A stretch of DNA of 64,000 nucleotides from Christensenella sp. UBA6880 (GCA_002449145.1 DKCG01000032.1:36256-100255), one strand, 5' to 3'; shown: positions 17,879 through 27,298, counted from the stretch's first letter. Program-made: numbers and translations. The notes: generated by a model from the sequence alone, not told the origin.

Positions 17879-18865
17879 ATGGCAAAAGTAAATTCTAAAT
17901 CAAAGAAATTCGCAGTGCTTACGAGCGGCGGCGACGCCAGCGGTATGAACGCTTGCGTCCGCGCTTGCGTAAGATACGGCTTGAATCACGGATTCGAGGT
18001 GTACGGCGTAAAACACGGCTACAAAGGTCTTGTCAACGACGAAATCTTCAAAATGGAATATTCCAGCGTGTCCAACTGCGTTCACGCCGGCGGCACTATT
18101 TTGCGCTCGTCCAGATGCCCCGAATTTATCGACCCCGAAGTTATGCAAAAGGCGGTGAACAACCTTCTCGACAAAGGCATCGAAAACCTCATCGTCATCG
18201 GCGGCGACGGTTCGTTCAGAGGCGTTGAGGCTATGCACGAGCAAACGAGGCTCAACGTCATCGGTATCCCCGGCACGATTGACAACGATATGGGTTACAC
18301 CGATTCCACAATAGGCTTCGACACGGCGTGCAATACGGTTGTGGACGCAATCTTGAAACTTCGCGACACCATCACTTCTCACGACAGAATTATGATTTTG
18401 GAAGTTATGGGCAGAGAGTGCGGAAACATCGCTCTCAACAGCGCGGTTGCGGGTGGCGCGGAATACGTCATCGTTCCCGAAGTCCCCACCGACGTGGACG
18501 AGGTTGCAAAAACCATAAAGGACGGATTCGACAGAGGCAAATCTTCCGCTATCATCGTGCTTGCGGAAGGCAAAACCGAACTCACCGACGAACTCACTCA
18601 AAAGATAAGCGACGCAACGGGCAGACGCGTCAACCATATGGCTCTCAAATGGATGCAAAGAGGCGGCAATCCGACTGTCGAGGACAGAGTTCTCGCGGCA
18701 AAAATGGCGTGCAGGGCGGTGGAACTCATCGAGTGCGGTCAAAGCGGCAGAGTTATCGGCATAAAGGGCGGCGAAATCTTCGATACGACAGTTCTCGAAG
18801 CACTCGCTTGCAAGAAAGGATTTGACGAGAAACTCTACGAAATAGCCCAAATCATTTCGAGATAA
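17879..18865 (+). CDS. pfkA: ATP-dependent 6-phosphofructokinase
   Basis: A 328-residue group A phosphofructokinase. It phosphorylates fructose 6-phosphate to the 1,6-bisphosphate in glycolysis. The nucleotide loop is GGDGS (108-112), the second glycine marking the ATP-dependent rather than the PPi form. The catalytic aspartate is D135 in PGTIDND, and MGRECG provides the substrate-binding block. ATG 17879 is chosen because AGAGGT lies just upstream; a longer frame adds only six residues. It is followed 99 bases later by a second, PPi-type phosphofructokinase, so the cell may run both forms. Confidence 0.95.
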   Translation: MAKVNSKSKKFAVLTSGGDASGMNACVRACVRYGLNHGFEVYGVKHGYKGLVNDEIFKMEYSSVSNCVHAGGTILRSSRCPEFIDPEVMQKAVNNLLDKGIENLIVIGGDGSFRGVEAMHEQTRLNVIGIPGTIDNDMGYTDSTIGFDTACNTVVDAILKLRDTITSHDRIMILEVMGRECGNIALNSAVAGGAEYVIVPEVPTDVDEVAKTIKDGFDRGKSSAIIVLAEGKTELTDELTQKISDATGRRVNHMALKWMQRGGNPTVEDRVLAAKMACRAVELIECGQSGRVIGIKGGEIFDTTVLEALACKKGFDEKLYEIAQIISR

Positions 18866-18964
18866 CCTTATAGAAAAACTGCGACGATAAACGTTGCATA
18901 ACACAAGAAAATAAACAAAAATCATATATCATTCACCGCTTAATTGCGGAAATAAGGAGAAAAA

Positions 18965-20218
18965 ATGAAAAATTTGAAAGGTGCTTGTATGTTCGGTCAA
19001 AGCGGCGGTCCGACTTCCGTCATCAACAGCAGCGCGGCAGGCGTTTTCACCGAGGCTTTGAAGCAAGGCAACATCACGGCGGTTTACGGTCTCGAACACG
19101 GTATCGTCGGTCTTCTCAACGAAAAGTTCTTCGATATGTCCAAGGAAGATCCCAAGGAAATCGAATTGCTCAAATACACGCCGTCGTCCGCTCTGGGCTC
19201 GGTGCGCTACAAACTCAAAGACGCTTCCGTCGACGACACCGATTACAAGCGTATCCTCGAAGTGTTCAAAAAGTATAACGTGCGCTACTTCTTCTACAAC
19301 GGCGGCAACGACAGCATGGACACCTGCAACAAAATCAGCAAGTATTTGCAATCCGTCGGCTACGAGTGCAACGTCATCGGCGTGCCCAAAACCATCGATA
19401 ACGACCTCTACGGCACCGACCATTGCCCCGGCTACGCAAGCGCGGCAAAGTATATCGCAACCACCGTTATGGAAGTCAACCTCGACGCAAAAGTGTACGA
19501 CACGCCAATGGTTTGTATCATCGAGGCTATGGGCAGACACGCGGGTTGGCTCACCGCAAGCGCGGCTCTTGCAGCCGTAAACGGTCTCGGCGCAGACCTC
19601 ATCTATTTGCCCGAAACCGACTTTGACGTCGACAAATTTGTCGAGGACGTAAAAGCGGTTTGCGCAAAGAACGGCAATAAGTGCATTGCGGTCGTATCGG
19701 AGGGTATTCACGACAAAAACGGCACTCTCATTTGCGAAAGCGTAGGCGCGGCGGCGGCAAGAGACAGTTTCGGTCACGCGCAACTGGGCGGCGTTGCTTC
19801 CATTCTCGCAAACGTCATCAAGGAAAAGACGGGCTTCAAGACGAGAGGAATCGAACTCAGCCTTATGCAACGTTGCGGCGCACATCTTGCTTCGGGAAAC
19901 GACGTTCAAGAAGCGTTCAACGCAGGCGCATTTGCAGTCAAGAGCGCGTGCGAAGGCGAAACGGACAAAATGGTCATCTTCAAGAGAGACACCGACAAAG
20001 ACGGCAACTACGTCTGCACCAACGTGCTTATGCCTCTCGAACTTGCCGCAAACACCGAAAAGAAAGTGCCGTCAGAGTGGATAACCAACGACGGAACGTA
20101 CGTGAGCGACGAGTTTGTCAAATACGCGCTTCCGCTCATTCAAGGCGACGCGAAAGCACCGCTCGAAAACGGTCTTCCGAGATTTGCAAGACTTAAAAAG
20201 GTCTATGCGGGCAAATAA
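18965..20218 (+). CDS. PPi-type phosphofructokinase
   Basis: A 417-residue member of the PFK superfamily. The diagnostic positions differ from its neighbour: GGNDS at 113-117 replaces GGDGS, and PKTIDND at 141-147 has lysine before TIDND, the combination associated with pyrophosphate as phosphoryl donor. MGRHAGW is the substrate block. PPi enzymes are reversible and save ATP in glycolysis, and can take part in the pentose/sedoheptulose route. AAGGAGAAAA precedes the start. It probably shares a transcript with pfkA. Donor specificity is inferred from motifs, not shown. Confidence 0.9.
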   Translation: MKNLKGACMFGQSGGPTSVINSSAAGVFTEALKQGNITAVYGLEHGIVGLLNEKFFDMSKEDPKEIELLKYTPSSALGSVRYKLKDASVDDTDYKRILEVFKKYNVRYFFYNGGNDSMDTCNKISKYLQSVGYECNVIGVPKTIDNDLYGTDHCPGYASAAKYIATTVMEVNLDAKVYDTPMVCIIEAMGRHAGWLTASAALAAVNGLGADLIYLPETDFDVDKFVEDVKAVCAKNGNKCIAVVSEGIHDKNGTLICESVGAAAARDSFGHAQLGGVASILANVIKEKTGFKTRGIELSLMQRCGAHLASGNDVQEAFNAGAFAVKSACEGETDKMVIFKRDTDKDGNYVCTNVLMPLELAANTEKKVPSEWITNDGTYVSDEFVKYALPLIQGDAKAPLENGLPRFARLKKVYAGK

Positions 20219-20227
20219 GTTTGAGCA

Positions 20228-20290
20228 AAAATCGTCGCTGAGGTGATGGCAATCGCATAAATGCGTATTGCCAAAAACCTCGCTCGATTT
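20228..20290. repeat. Long hairpin downstream of the PPi-PFK gene
   Basis: Nested complementary blocks AAATCG, GAGGT, GGCAAT and GCAT on the left pair with ATGC, ATTGCC, ACCTC and CGATTT on the right. The rest of the ~390-base gap holds a second palindromic repeat (20426-20519) and no gene. Confidence 0.55.
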
Positions 20291-20425
20291 ATTGCTTTGC
20301 TAACCGCGCAGAGAATTTGCGCTATCAGTTCGGGCATGGATAAAACTTCACGCCGCAATTTCGCCAAATTATCTGCTTGGTGAAGCGCACTTTGTGCGCA
20401 AGTGGAAGGTTTGGATTTTCCAATT

Positions 20426-20519
20426 GTCATTGCGAGAAGCAACGAATGTTGCGACGCGGCAATCAAGGCGAAGCCGCATTTCGCTACGCTGGATTCCCAC
20501 GCTATCGCTCGGAATGACA
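20426..20519. repeat. Palindromic intergenic repeat, copy 2 with inverted centre
   Basis: Arms (GTCATTGCGAGAAGCAACGA... and ...CGCTCGGAATGACA) and outer flanks (TATGGAAAATTCAAAT, TAACCCAAAC) match copy 1 in the same orientation. The 29-base centre 20464-20492 (CAAGGC...CGCTGG) is reversed relative to copy 1. The two copies bracket the phosphofructokinase pair. Confidence 0.85.
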
Positions 20520-20609
20520 TATGGAAAATTCAAATCTTCCATAACCCAAACAAGGTTTGAGTATTATCGTGCAAAGTTGCACGATAACTAAAAAAGATAA
20601 GGGATTTTT

Positions 20610-21830
20610 ATGAAACAATACGAGTATTTTGCAGCGAATTACCGCACCGATAAGAAACGACTCAAAAGACAATTCGCTCACGATATGGTTGCGCTCTTGG
20701 AAAACGAGAACGCAAGCATACAAGATATGCGCTTGGGCAGAAAAGCCTTGAAAGCGCAATATAAAGCCGACAAAAAAGCACTCAAAAAAGAGAGTAAACG
20801 GCTTGAAAAATCCTTCAGAAAAGACTTCGGAATGCTTCGCCGTCCCGTTATGGCGGATATTTTCGACTTCTTTGAAGAGAAAAGGGCAGTGCCGAACGGC
20901 AAAACGCCTTTCAACGACGAAATCAAAATCGAAAAAGATGTAGTATACAAAACCGTAGACGGCAAACAACTCGTTATGGACGTCTACTATCCCTCTCGCC
21001 CGATTGCCGAAAAAGCACCCTGCGTTATGGATATTCCCGGGGGCGGCTGGATGATTCACAATCGCTTGCGCCGCGACGGTTATGCGAGATGTTTTGCGAC
21101 TATGGGCGCGGTCGTGGCGGTCATCGACCATAGACTTTGCCCCGAAGTTTTCTTCCCCAAAGACCTCGAAGATTGCGTTGACGCATACAACTTCCTTTGC
21201 GACAACGCCGAAAGATTTGGAATCGACAAAGGCAATATCACCGTCACGGGCGACTCGTCGGGCGGACATCTGACGATGTGCCTCGGAATTGCCGCAACCG
21301 ACTCCGAATACGCAAACTCGCTCGGAATCCCGACACCCCAAACGAAACCCGCAGGGCTTATTTGCGTAAGCGGCGCGTTCAGTTTCGAGGTTATGTATCG
21401 CATTCCGCTCACAAACACGCTTATCGTCAGATACGTTTCGGGTCAAAAGAGCAGAAAAGCGTTCAGAAACTGGCAATTTTACAAGCAATCCGACCCGTAC
21501 AATTATCTCAATTCGAATCTTCCGCCTTGCTACAACAGTGGCGGTATGACCGATTTTTTGTGTATGGGTGAGGCAAAACGTATGAGCGACGCACTCACAA
21601 AAGCAGGCGTCAAAAACGAGTATACGGTGGGCAAAAACCTTTTCCGTTCCGACCATTGCTACGTGCTCAGATTCCCGTTTGCGCCCGCAAGAAAGGACGC
21701 TCTTGCACTCTATAACTGGTATTTCAGGCTCGAAAAGGATTTGGGCGTCGATATGAGCAAAGGATATAAGAGAGTGGAGACGTTTATGACGCAATACAAA
21801 AAAGCGTTGAAGGGGGAAATCGAGTGCTGA
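20610..21830 (+). CDS. Alpha/beta hydrolase, carboxylesterase-like
   Basis: A 406-residue protein. The first ~105 residues are highly charged and helical (an unusual N-terminal extension), followed by an alpha/beta-hydrolase domain of the hormone-sensitive-lipase/BD-FAE type. The oxyanion-hole motif is IPGGGW (near 142), the nucleophile elbow GDSSGGH near 215-221, and the probable histidine is in SDHCYVL near the end. No signal peptide is seen, so it is cytoplasmic. Such enzymes deacylate short esters, including acetylated sugars; the substrate is unknown. It overlaps rlmD by 7 bases. Confidence 0.85.
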   Translation: MKQYEYFAANYRTDKKRLKRQFAHDMVALLENENASIQDMRLGRKALKAQYKADKKALKKESKRLEKSFRKDFGMLRRPVMADIFDFFEEKRAVPNGKTPFNDEIKIEKDVVYKTVDGKQLVMDVYYPSRPIAEKAPCVMDIPGGGWMIHNRLRRDGYARCFATMGAVVAVIDHRLCPEVFFPKDLEDCVDAYNFLCDNAERFGIDKGNITVTGDSSGGHLTMCLGIAATDSEYANSLGIPTPQTKPAGLICVSGAFSFEVMYRIPLTNTLIVRYVSGQKSRKAFRNWQFYKQSDPYNYLNSNLPPCYNSGGMTDFLCMGEAKRMSDALTKAGVKNEYTVGKNLFRSDHCYVLRFPFAPARKDALALYNWYFRLEKDLGVDMSKGYKRVETFMTQYKKALKGEIEC

Positions 21831-23260
21831 CGGTTGCTGTCGGGGACGTGATAGAAGGCGAAGTTTGCGACTTTGCAAGCGAGGGCGAGGGTATCGTCAA
21901 AATCGGCTCGTACGCCGTTTTCGTGCCGTTTGCCGTGAAGGGCGAGATCGTTCGCGCCCGCGTTCGCTATGCAAAAAAAGACTATGCTTTTGCCGACCTC
22001 ATTGAAGTAGAAAAACCGTCCGCCGACCGCATTAAACCCAAATGCACTTACTTCGGCACTTGCGGCGGTTGCGATTTGCAACACGTCACGCGCGAGTGTC
22101 AACTCAAAATCAAAAAAGCGAACGTCGAAAACGCGCTCAAAAAGACGGGAGGCTTGGACGTCGAAGTTGCGGACGTTGTGCGCCTCAACGACTGGGAATA
22201 CCGCAACAAAATCGCGCTTCCGTTCGGCTACAAGCGCAAGACGGGCAGAGTGACTCTCGGCTTTTACGAGAAGCGCACGCACTCGGTCGTGCCTATGAAG
22301 TGGTGCGCTCTGCACGGCGAATGGGCGGCAAAACTCATTCAAATCGTCACCGATTGGGCAAATTTCAATCATATAAGCGTGTACGACGAAACGAGCGGAC
22401 AAGGCATTTTGCGCCACGTCGTTGCGAGAAATCTCGATACGCTGTCGGTGACTCTCGTCGTAAACTCGGACAGAGTGCCGAAACTTGCCGAACTTTGTCG
22501 GAATCTCGAAAAAGAATTTTCGGGCGTTTGCGTTTATATCAGCGAAAACAGAAAGAATACCAACGTTATTTTCGGAAAATCCGTCAAACTCGTGTACGGA
22601 AAAGAGAAAAAACAAAATCTCGGCACGTTTGCCGCGGTGGTTTCGCCGATGTCGTTTTTGCAGGTAAACAACGACGTGCGCGACGCCATATACGACGAAG
22701 TGTGCAAAGAACTTGCAAATTTCGACGGCGATATTTTGGAATTTTATTCGGGCGTGGGGCTTTTGACGGCGCAAATCGCAACGAGGCTTAAAGACGCGAA
22801 CATAACTTCGGTAGAAATCGAGCCGAGTGCGGTGGACAACGCAAACGCGCTTATGAAATCACTTGGTCTTGACAAGAGGGTGAAGTGCGTGTGCGGCGAC
22901 GTGCTCGAATACGTCAAATCCATAGAAAAGGAAAGCGAGCAAACGAAGTCGCAAGACGAGGATTTGCCCGACGAAATCAAGTCTTCGCCGTTTTATCTCG
23001 GCGAAAGCGAAAAAAAGACGGCAAGAAAACCCGTTGCGCTCGTTCTCGACCCGCCGAGAAAAGGTTGCGACAAGAGCGTGCTCGATTGCGCGATAGAAGC
23101 GAAAATCGAAAAAATCGTTTACGTCAGTTGCAATCCGCAAACGCTTGCAAGGGATTTGAAGATACTCTCGCAAAGTTACGACGTCGAAAGGGTCACGCCC
23201 TTCGATATGTTCCCTCAAACGAGCAACGTGGAAGTAATGTGCGTTTTGCAAAGAAAGTAA
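21824..23260 (+). CDS. rlmD: 23S rRNA (uracil-C5)-methyltransferase, RlmD/RumA family
   Basis: A 478-residue protein. It has an N-terminal TRAM domain (residues 1-58), then an iron-sulfur site with C73, C79 and C82 (CTYFGTCGGC) and a fourth cysteine near 160. The SAM domain has FYSGVGLLT and the catalytic cysteine near 435 in YVSCNPQTLARDL. It methylates C5 of a uridine in 23S rRNA; RlmD versus RlmCD specificity cannot be told from sequence alone. A ~35-residue acidic insertion lies between the SAM motifs (near 365-400). GTG 21824 with AGGGGG upstream overlaps the esterase gene. A perfect hairpin spans the stop codon. Confidence 0.93.
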   Translation: MLTVAVGDVIEGEVCDFASEGEGIVKIGSYAVFVPFAVKGEIVRARVRYAKKDYAFADLIEVEKPSADRIKPKCTYFGTCGGCDLQHVTRECQLKIKKANVENALKKTGGLDVEVADVVRLNDWEYRNKIALPFGYKRKTGRVTLGFYEKRTHSVVPMKWCALHGEWAAKLIQIVTDWANFNHISVYDETSGQGILRHVVARNLDTLSVTLVVNSDRVPKLAELCRNLEKEFSGVCVYISENRKNTNVIFGKSVKLVYGKEKKQNLGTFAAVVSPMSFLQVNNDVRDAIYDEVCKELANFDGDILEFYSGVGLLTAQIATRLKDANITSVEIEPSAVDNANALMKSLGLDKRVKCVCGDVLEYVKSIEKESEQTKSQDEDLPDEIKSSPFYLGESEKKTARKPVALVLDPPRKGCDKSVLDCAIEAKIEKIVYVSCNPQTLARDLKILSQSYDVERVTPFDMFPQTSNVEVMCVLQRK

Positions 23261-23281
23261 ATAAAATTTACTTTCTTTGCA
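23247..23281. repeat. Perfect hairpin copying the rlmD 3' end
   Basis: TGCAAAGAAAGTAAAT and its exact complement form a 16-base-pair stem with loop AAA. The left arm is the last coding codons plus the TAA stop of rlmD. A small CACGC-aaa-GCGTG hairpin follows. No T run is attached. Confidence 0.85.
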
Positions 23282-23420
23282 GTGATATGCACGCAAAGCG
23301 TGTAATAAAAAACTCTTCTCAAAGGTCTCGGGGTTGAACGACGTTCCGGTGGAAGTGTAAAGACAAAAAATCAAATTGAACAAACTTCGGGGTTTTCCCG
23401 ACGAATATAAGGACGAAAAT

Positions 23421-24440
23421 ATGAAAATCACGTATCTCGCAAAGAGCGAAAAAGGCATTGAAAGTTACAAAATCGAAAACGAAAGCGGCGCGTACGCAGT
23501 CGTAATCACCTACGGCGCGCGCATTGCGAATTTGTGCGTAAGGGACAAAAACGGCAACCTCGTTGACGTTGTTGCGGGCTTCGATACGCCCGACGGATTT
23601 TTGGGCGACAATCCCTATTTCAACGCAGTCATAGGCAGAGTGTGCAACCGCATCGGCGGCGCAAAATTCATTCTCGACGGCAAGGAATACGACCTCTACA
23701 AAAACGACGGGAACAACCATTTGCACGGCGGCAAGGTCGGATTCGATTCGAGAATGTGGAACGCCGAAATTATCGACGGCGTGGGCGTTAAGATGTCGAG
23801 AGTGTCGGTTGACGGCGAAGAAGGCTATCCCGCAAACTTGTCCGTGTCGGTGACCTACTCGCTTTCCGACGACAATGCGCTTTGCTTAAAGTACGAGGCG
23901 AACGCAGACGGCGATACGCTTTGTTCGCTCACAAATCACGCCTATTTCAACCTTGACGGCGATTTCAAAACCGTACTCGGTCACGAAGTGTTTATCGATT
24001 CCGACTACCTCACGACCGTTGACGACGAACTCATACCTCACGGCGAAAAGAGAAATATCGTCGGCACTGCGTTCGATTTCAAAGCGCCGAAAACAATCGG
24101 AAAGGATATTAATGCGGACGAGCATATGCTCAAAATCGCGAGAGGATACGATTTCAACTACGTTCTAAACGGCGAGGGCTTCCGCAAGGTCGCAACCGCA
24201 AAGGGCGAAAAGAGCGGCATAAAAATGAGCGTTTACACCGACAGACCCTGTATGCAATTCTACACGGGCAACTTCCTTAGCGGTTTGCAAGGCAAGCGCG
24301 TTTACGGCTATCAATCCGCTTTTTGTATGGAAACGCAGGGCTATCCCAACGCGCAGAACGTGTCGTCTTTTGAAAGCGTAAAACTCGAAAAAGGCAAGAC
24401 TTACAGTGCGGTGACCGAATACAAATTCGACGTCGAATAA
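23421..24440 (+). CDS. galM: Aldose 1-epimerase
   Basis: A 339-residue galactose mutarotase-type protein. It interconverts alpha and beta anomers of aldoses. The histidines NHLHGG and TNHAYFNL and the C-terminal glutamate in CMETQGYPNAQN are the known catalytic and binding residues of GalM. ATG 23421 is preferred (ATAAGGACGAAAAT upstream); the frame extends 45 bases further upstream without homology. No galactose operon is adjacent, so a general mutarotase role is likely. Confidence 0.93.
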   Translation: MKITYLAKSEKGIESYKIENESGAYAVVITYGARIANLCVRDKNGNLVDVVAGFDTPDGFLGDNPYFNAVIGRVCNRIGGAKFILDGKEYDLYKNDGNNHLHGGKVGFDSRMWNAEIIDGVGVKMSRVSVDGEEGYPANLSVSVTYSLSDDNALCLKYEANADGDTLCSLTNHAYFNLDGDFKTVLGHEVFIDSDYLTTVDDELIPHGEKRNIVGTAFDFKAPKTIGKDINADEHMLKIARGYDFNYVLNGEGFRKVATAKGEKSGIKMSVYTDRPCMQFYTGNFLSGLQGKRVYGYQSAFCMETQGYPNAQNVSSFESVKLEKGKTYSAVTEYKFDVE

Positions 24441-24511
24441 ACGAAAGCACTATTGAAAATCGCACGAAACGGGGTTTTATATGCTCGTTTTGTACACATA
24501 AGGGCGAAATT

Positions 24512-25246
24512 ATGACTATTGACGAAAGATTAAAACAATTTGAGCAACTCGCTGCCGACGGTATGGATTCAAAAAACGCCGTGCGCGCATTGAAACTTAT
24601 CGGTATCGACGATTACAGCGAGGAAGATATAAAGTCGTTCAGACTCTGGGGCGATTATATGCCTATGGGCGATGTCGACCCGTACACCGAAACGCAACGC
24701 AATCTGCATATTTTGTGGGAAAGCGTAGACAGAGTGCCGCTTGGCGTAAACTGCAATTTCGCCGTGCCGTTCAGGCAAATCATCGCAAAAAAACTTTTCA
24801 AAAAATGCGGCGACGGGTTCGTGGCAAACGAGGGTTGCAGATTCAATTACGGTCATCGTCTCGAAGTCGGCAACAACGTGAGTTGGAACGCAGGCTGCTA
24901 TATCGACACGAAGGGCGGCGTAAAGATGGGCGACTTTGCCATGCTTACAGAGTATGTCAAGATTTTTTCGCACTCGCACAGCGAACACGACCACATGCAA
25001 CGGGAGTATAACGGCGTGGAAATAGGCGCATACGCAAAGATTTACACCAACGCGACCATTCTTCCCGGAGTGAAACTCGGCACGGGCGCAGTCGTCGGTA
25101 CGGGCGCAATCGTCACAAAGAGCGTTGACGATTTTACTCTCGTGACGGGGATTCCCGCAAGAGTGCAACGCAAGCGTAAATTCGACGGCGATAACCTCGA
25201 AGAAATGAATCAATATATGATGAAAGAAAAACTCTTTCAAAAATGA
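24512..25246 (+). CDS. Hexapeptide-repeat (LbH) O-acyltransferase
   Basis: A 244-residue protein. Residues ~1-60 are a helical N-terminal section longer than in Maa/LacA. A left-handed beta-helix of hexapeptide repeats follows (VGNNVSWNAGCYIDTKGGVKMGD, then IGAYAKIYTNATILPGVKLGTGAVVGTGAIV). The catalytic-type histidine lies in a loop with SHSEHDH. This is the architecture of maltose/galactoside O-acetyltransferases; the acceptor is unknown. It lies between galM and a HAD phosphatase, suggesting sugar metabolism. Confidence 0.85.
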   Translation: MTIDERLKQFEQLAADGMDSKNAVRALKLIGIDDYSEEDIKSFRLWGDYMPMGDVDPYTETQRNLHILWESVDRVPLGVNCNFAVPFRQIIAKKLFKKCGDGFVANEGCRFNYGHRLEVGNNVSWNAGCYIDTKGGVKMGDFAMLTEYVKIFSHSHSEHDHMQREYNGVEIGAYAKIYTNATILPGVKLGTGAVVGTGAIVTKSVDDFTLVTGIPARVQRKRKFDGDNLEEMNQYMMKEKLFQK

Positions 25247-25314
25247 GAATAACGAAGTAAACTCTGAATAGGGCGTAAAAGCAAAATTTGCATACGGCAC
25301 AAAACTCTTTGAAA

Positions 25315-25956
25315 ATGAAGTACGACTTATACATATTCGATCTCGACGGCACAATCCTCGATACGCTGCAAGACCTTGCCATAAGCGTAAACTACGCGCT
25401 CGGCGTGTTCGATTTTCCGAGCCTTTCGGTAAGCGAAGTTGCGGACAGAACGGGCAACGGCGTAAAGAGGCTTATCGAGCAAAGCGTGCCTTGCGGTACG
25501 GACGCGAAAACCACGCTCGCCGTACTCGACGTGTTCAAACAGCATTATTTTTATCATTGCGCCGACCATACAAAGCCGTACGACGGCATAGTCGAGTTGC
25601 TTGAAAAACTTAAAGCAAACGGTAAAAAATGCGCCGTCGTGTCAAACAAAATGGACAGCGCGGTGCAAGAGTTGGCAAAAGACTATTTCGACGGACTTTT
25701 CGACGCGGTCGTCGGACAGCGCGACGACGTGAGGGCAAAGCCTTATCCCGACTCGGTGAATAAGGTTATCCAAACGCTCAAAGTCGAAAGAAACAAGTGC
25801 GTGTATATAGGCGACAGCGAAGTGGACGTTCAAACCGCGTCGAACGCGGATTTGCCGTGCATTTGCGTGAGTTGGGGATTCAGAGGCAGAAAGCGTCTTG
25901 TCGAAGCGGGCGCAAAGACAATAATCGACAATCCGCAAAAAATCGCCGAATTTTGA
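25315..25956 (+). CDS. HAD-family phosphatase, phosphoglycolate phosphatase-like
   Basis: A 213-residue subfamily IA HAD hydrolase. Motif I is FDLDGT (D9 nucleophile, D11), motif II VVSNK, motif III lysine in RAKPYPD, and motif IV YIGDSEVD. A helical cap of PGP type lies between motifs I and II. It hydrolyses a small phosphomonoester such as 2-phosphoglycolate or a sugar phosphate. ATG 25315 gives the family N-terminus; an upstream TTG at 25288 would add nine residues. No good SD is visible for either. Confidence 0.87.
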   Translation: MKYDLYIFDLDGTILDTLQDLAISVNYALGVFDFPSLSVSEVADRTGNGVKRLIEQSVPCGTDAKTTLAVLDVFKQHYFYHCADHTKPYDGIVELLEKLKANGKKCAVVSNKMDSAVQELAKDYFDGLFDAVVGQRDDVRAKPYPDSVNKVIQTLKVERNKCVYIGDSEVDVQTASNADLPCICVSWGFRGRKRLVEAGAKTIIDNPQKIAEF

Positions 25957-26040
25957 GATTAAGCGCAATTTGAAAATCGAGGGCATCGAATAGAAAAAAT
26001 ATAAAAATTCCCGCAAGAATATAACAGGAATACAAAAGGA

Positions 26041-26080
26041 ATATCAAAAAACAGTCGTTTGCGCGACTGTTTTTTGATAT
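26041..26080. terminator. Bidirectional terminator
   Basis: A perfect 17-base-pair stem (ATATCAAAAAACAGTCG and its complement) with loop TTTGCG and T runs on both strands, between the HAD gene and the convergent YitT-like gene. Confidence 0.9.
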
Positions 26081-26168
26081 GTTTTATTGAATCGTTTTGT
26101 ATCCTTGAAACATTCAGCAAAATGCTGTCTGTATGTTTTTTGATATGTTTTATTGAATCGTTCTGTAT
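26068..26168. repeat. 35-base direct repeat
   Basis: TGTTTTTTGATATG...GTAT occurs at 26068-26102 and 26134-26168 with one mismatch. The first copy shares the right arm of the terminator, so the second looks like a partial duplication. Confidence 0.8.
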
Positions 26169-26221
26169 CGTCTGATTTCCCTTCCGGGCTTCTATTCTCA
26201 AATGCGATACCGATTTTGATT

Positions 26222-27298
26222 TTATGATTCCGTTTCGTCCGTTTGTACTGCGGCGTCGTGCATATGCTCGGACGGAATGATGTCCGACATATCTATCTTT
26301 TCCACTTCGCCTTTCTTCAAAATTCTACCGCCCGTGAAGCCTTTGCCCGAAACTTCGCCCGCTTGCGTTATGTACATAAAGGCTTGCGGGTCGCACGCTT
26401 TGACGATATCTTTGACGCGGTTTATTTGCTTTTTGGACGTTACGCAAATGATTACGTTGTGTTCCTTGCCCGTGTAGTAGCCGACGGATTTGGATATGGT
26501 GACGCCTCTGTGAAGTTGTATGGAAAGTTCGTGCGCGATTGCGTCCGACTTGTCCGTGATGATGGTGAACACGAGCGACGAGAGCAAGCCCGATTCAACC
26601 ATATCGCAAACTTTGGATTGCGTGAACAACGCTATGAACGAGAACAAAACGGGGGACAGCAGACTCGTAAGTATCGTCGTCGCGTCTGTAGAACCGTTGA
26701 TTTTGGATATTCCCAAAAGTCCCGATATTAACGCAACCACGCAGTCGCAAGCGGTTATCCACCATTGAGCGTGCGCGGCGGGGCTATGCTTGTATATGAT
26801 TTTCCCGATGATGTCCGTGCCGCCGATGCTCAAATCCTGTCGAAGCATAAAGCCCATAGATACGCCTGCACACGCGCCGCCTGCAAGCGCCGCAATGAGC
26901 ATAAGTCCGTAATCGCCGCTTGCAATGAATCGAGGGCAACCCACCGCAGAGAACATATACATCGACCCGGAAAAGATAAGAACGCATACTGTGGTGCAAG
27001 CGGCAAACCTCTTGTCAAGCAGTTTGAACGCCAATATAAGAAGCGGTACGTTCATAATGATTGTGAAAACACCGGGGTCGAAAAGGCTGTTCGATAACAT
27101 CCTGACCGCCTCGATGGGGCTGTCCGCCGCCGCAAGGTGTATTAGTGCGGCAAGTCCGCCCACGCCGCCCGGTGCAAATCCGTTCGGATTTATAAACAGA
27201 TAAGCCGAAAAAGCCCTCAAAAACGAGAACACCAACATTACAGCCGACAATTTGAGCCAGAATGCGGTTTGATTTTTGTCCATTGTGATTTTTTCCAT
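26222..27298 (-). CDS. YitT family membrane protein with DUF2179 domain
   Basis: A 358-residue protein. Five or six hydrophobic segments are followed by a soluble C-terminal DUF2179-like domain (near residues 255-340: RGVTISKSVGYYTGKEHNVIICVTSK), the standard YitT arrangement. Glycine-rich signatures include GGVGGLAALIH and SIGGTDIIGKI. YitT proteins are abundant in Firmicutes; the function is unknown. ATG 27298 is chosen over an upstream TTG; an ATG five codons further in is also possible. It converges with the HAD gene on a shared terminator. Confidence 0.85.
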   Translation of the reverse strand: MEKITMDKNQTAFWLKLSAVMLVFSFLRAFSAYLFINPNGFAPGGVGGLAALIHLAAADSPIEAVRMLSNSLFDPGVFTIIMNVPLLILAFKLLDKRFAACTTVCVLIFSGSMYMFSAVGCPRFIASGDYGLMLIAALAGGACAGVSMGFMLRQDLSIGGTDIIGKIIYKHSPAAHAQWWITACDCVVALISGLLGISKINGSTDATTILTSLLSPVLFSFIALFTQSKVCDMVESGLLSSLVFTIITDKSDAIAHELSIQLHRGVTISKSVGYYTGKEHNVIICVTSKKQINRVKDIVKACDPQAFMYITQAGEVSGKGFTGGRILKKGEVEKIDMSDIIPSEHMHDAAVQTDETES

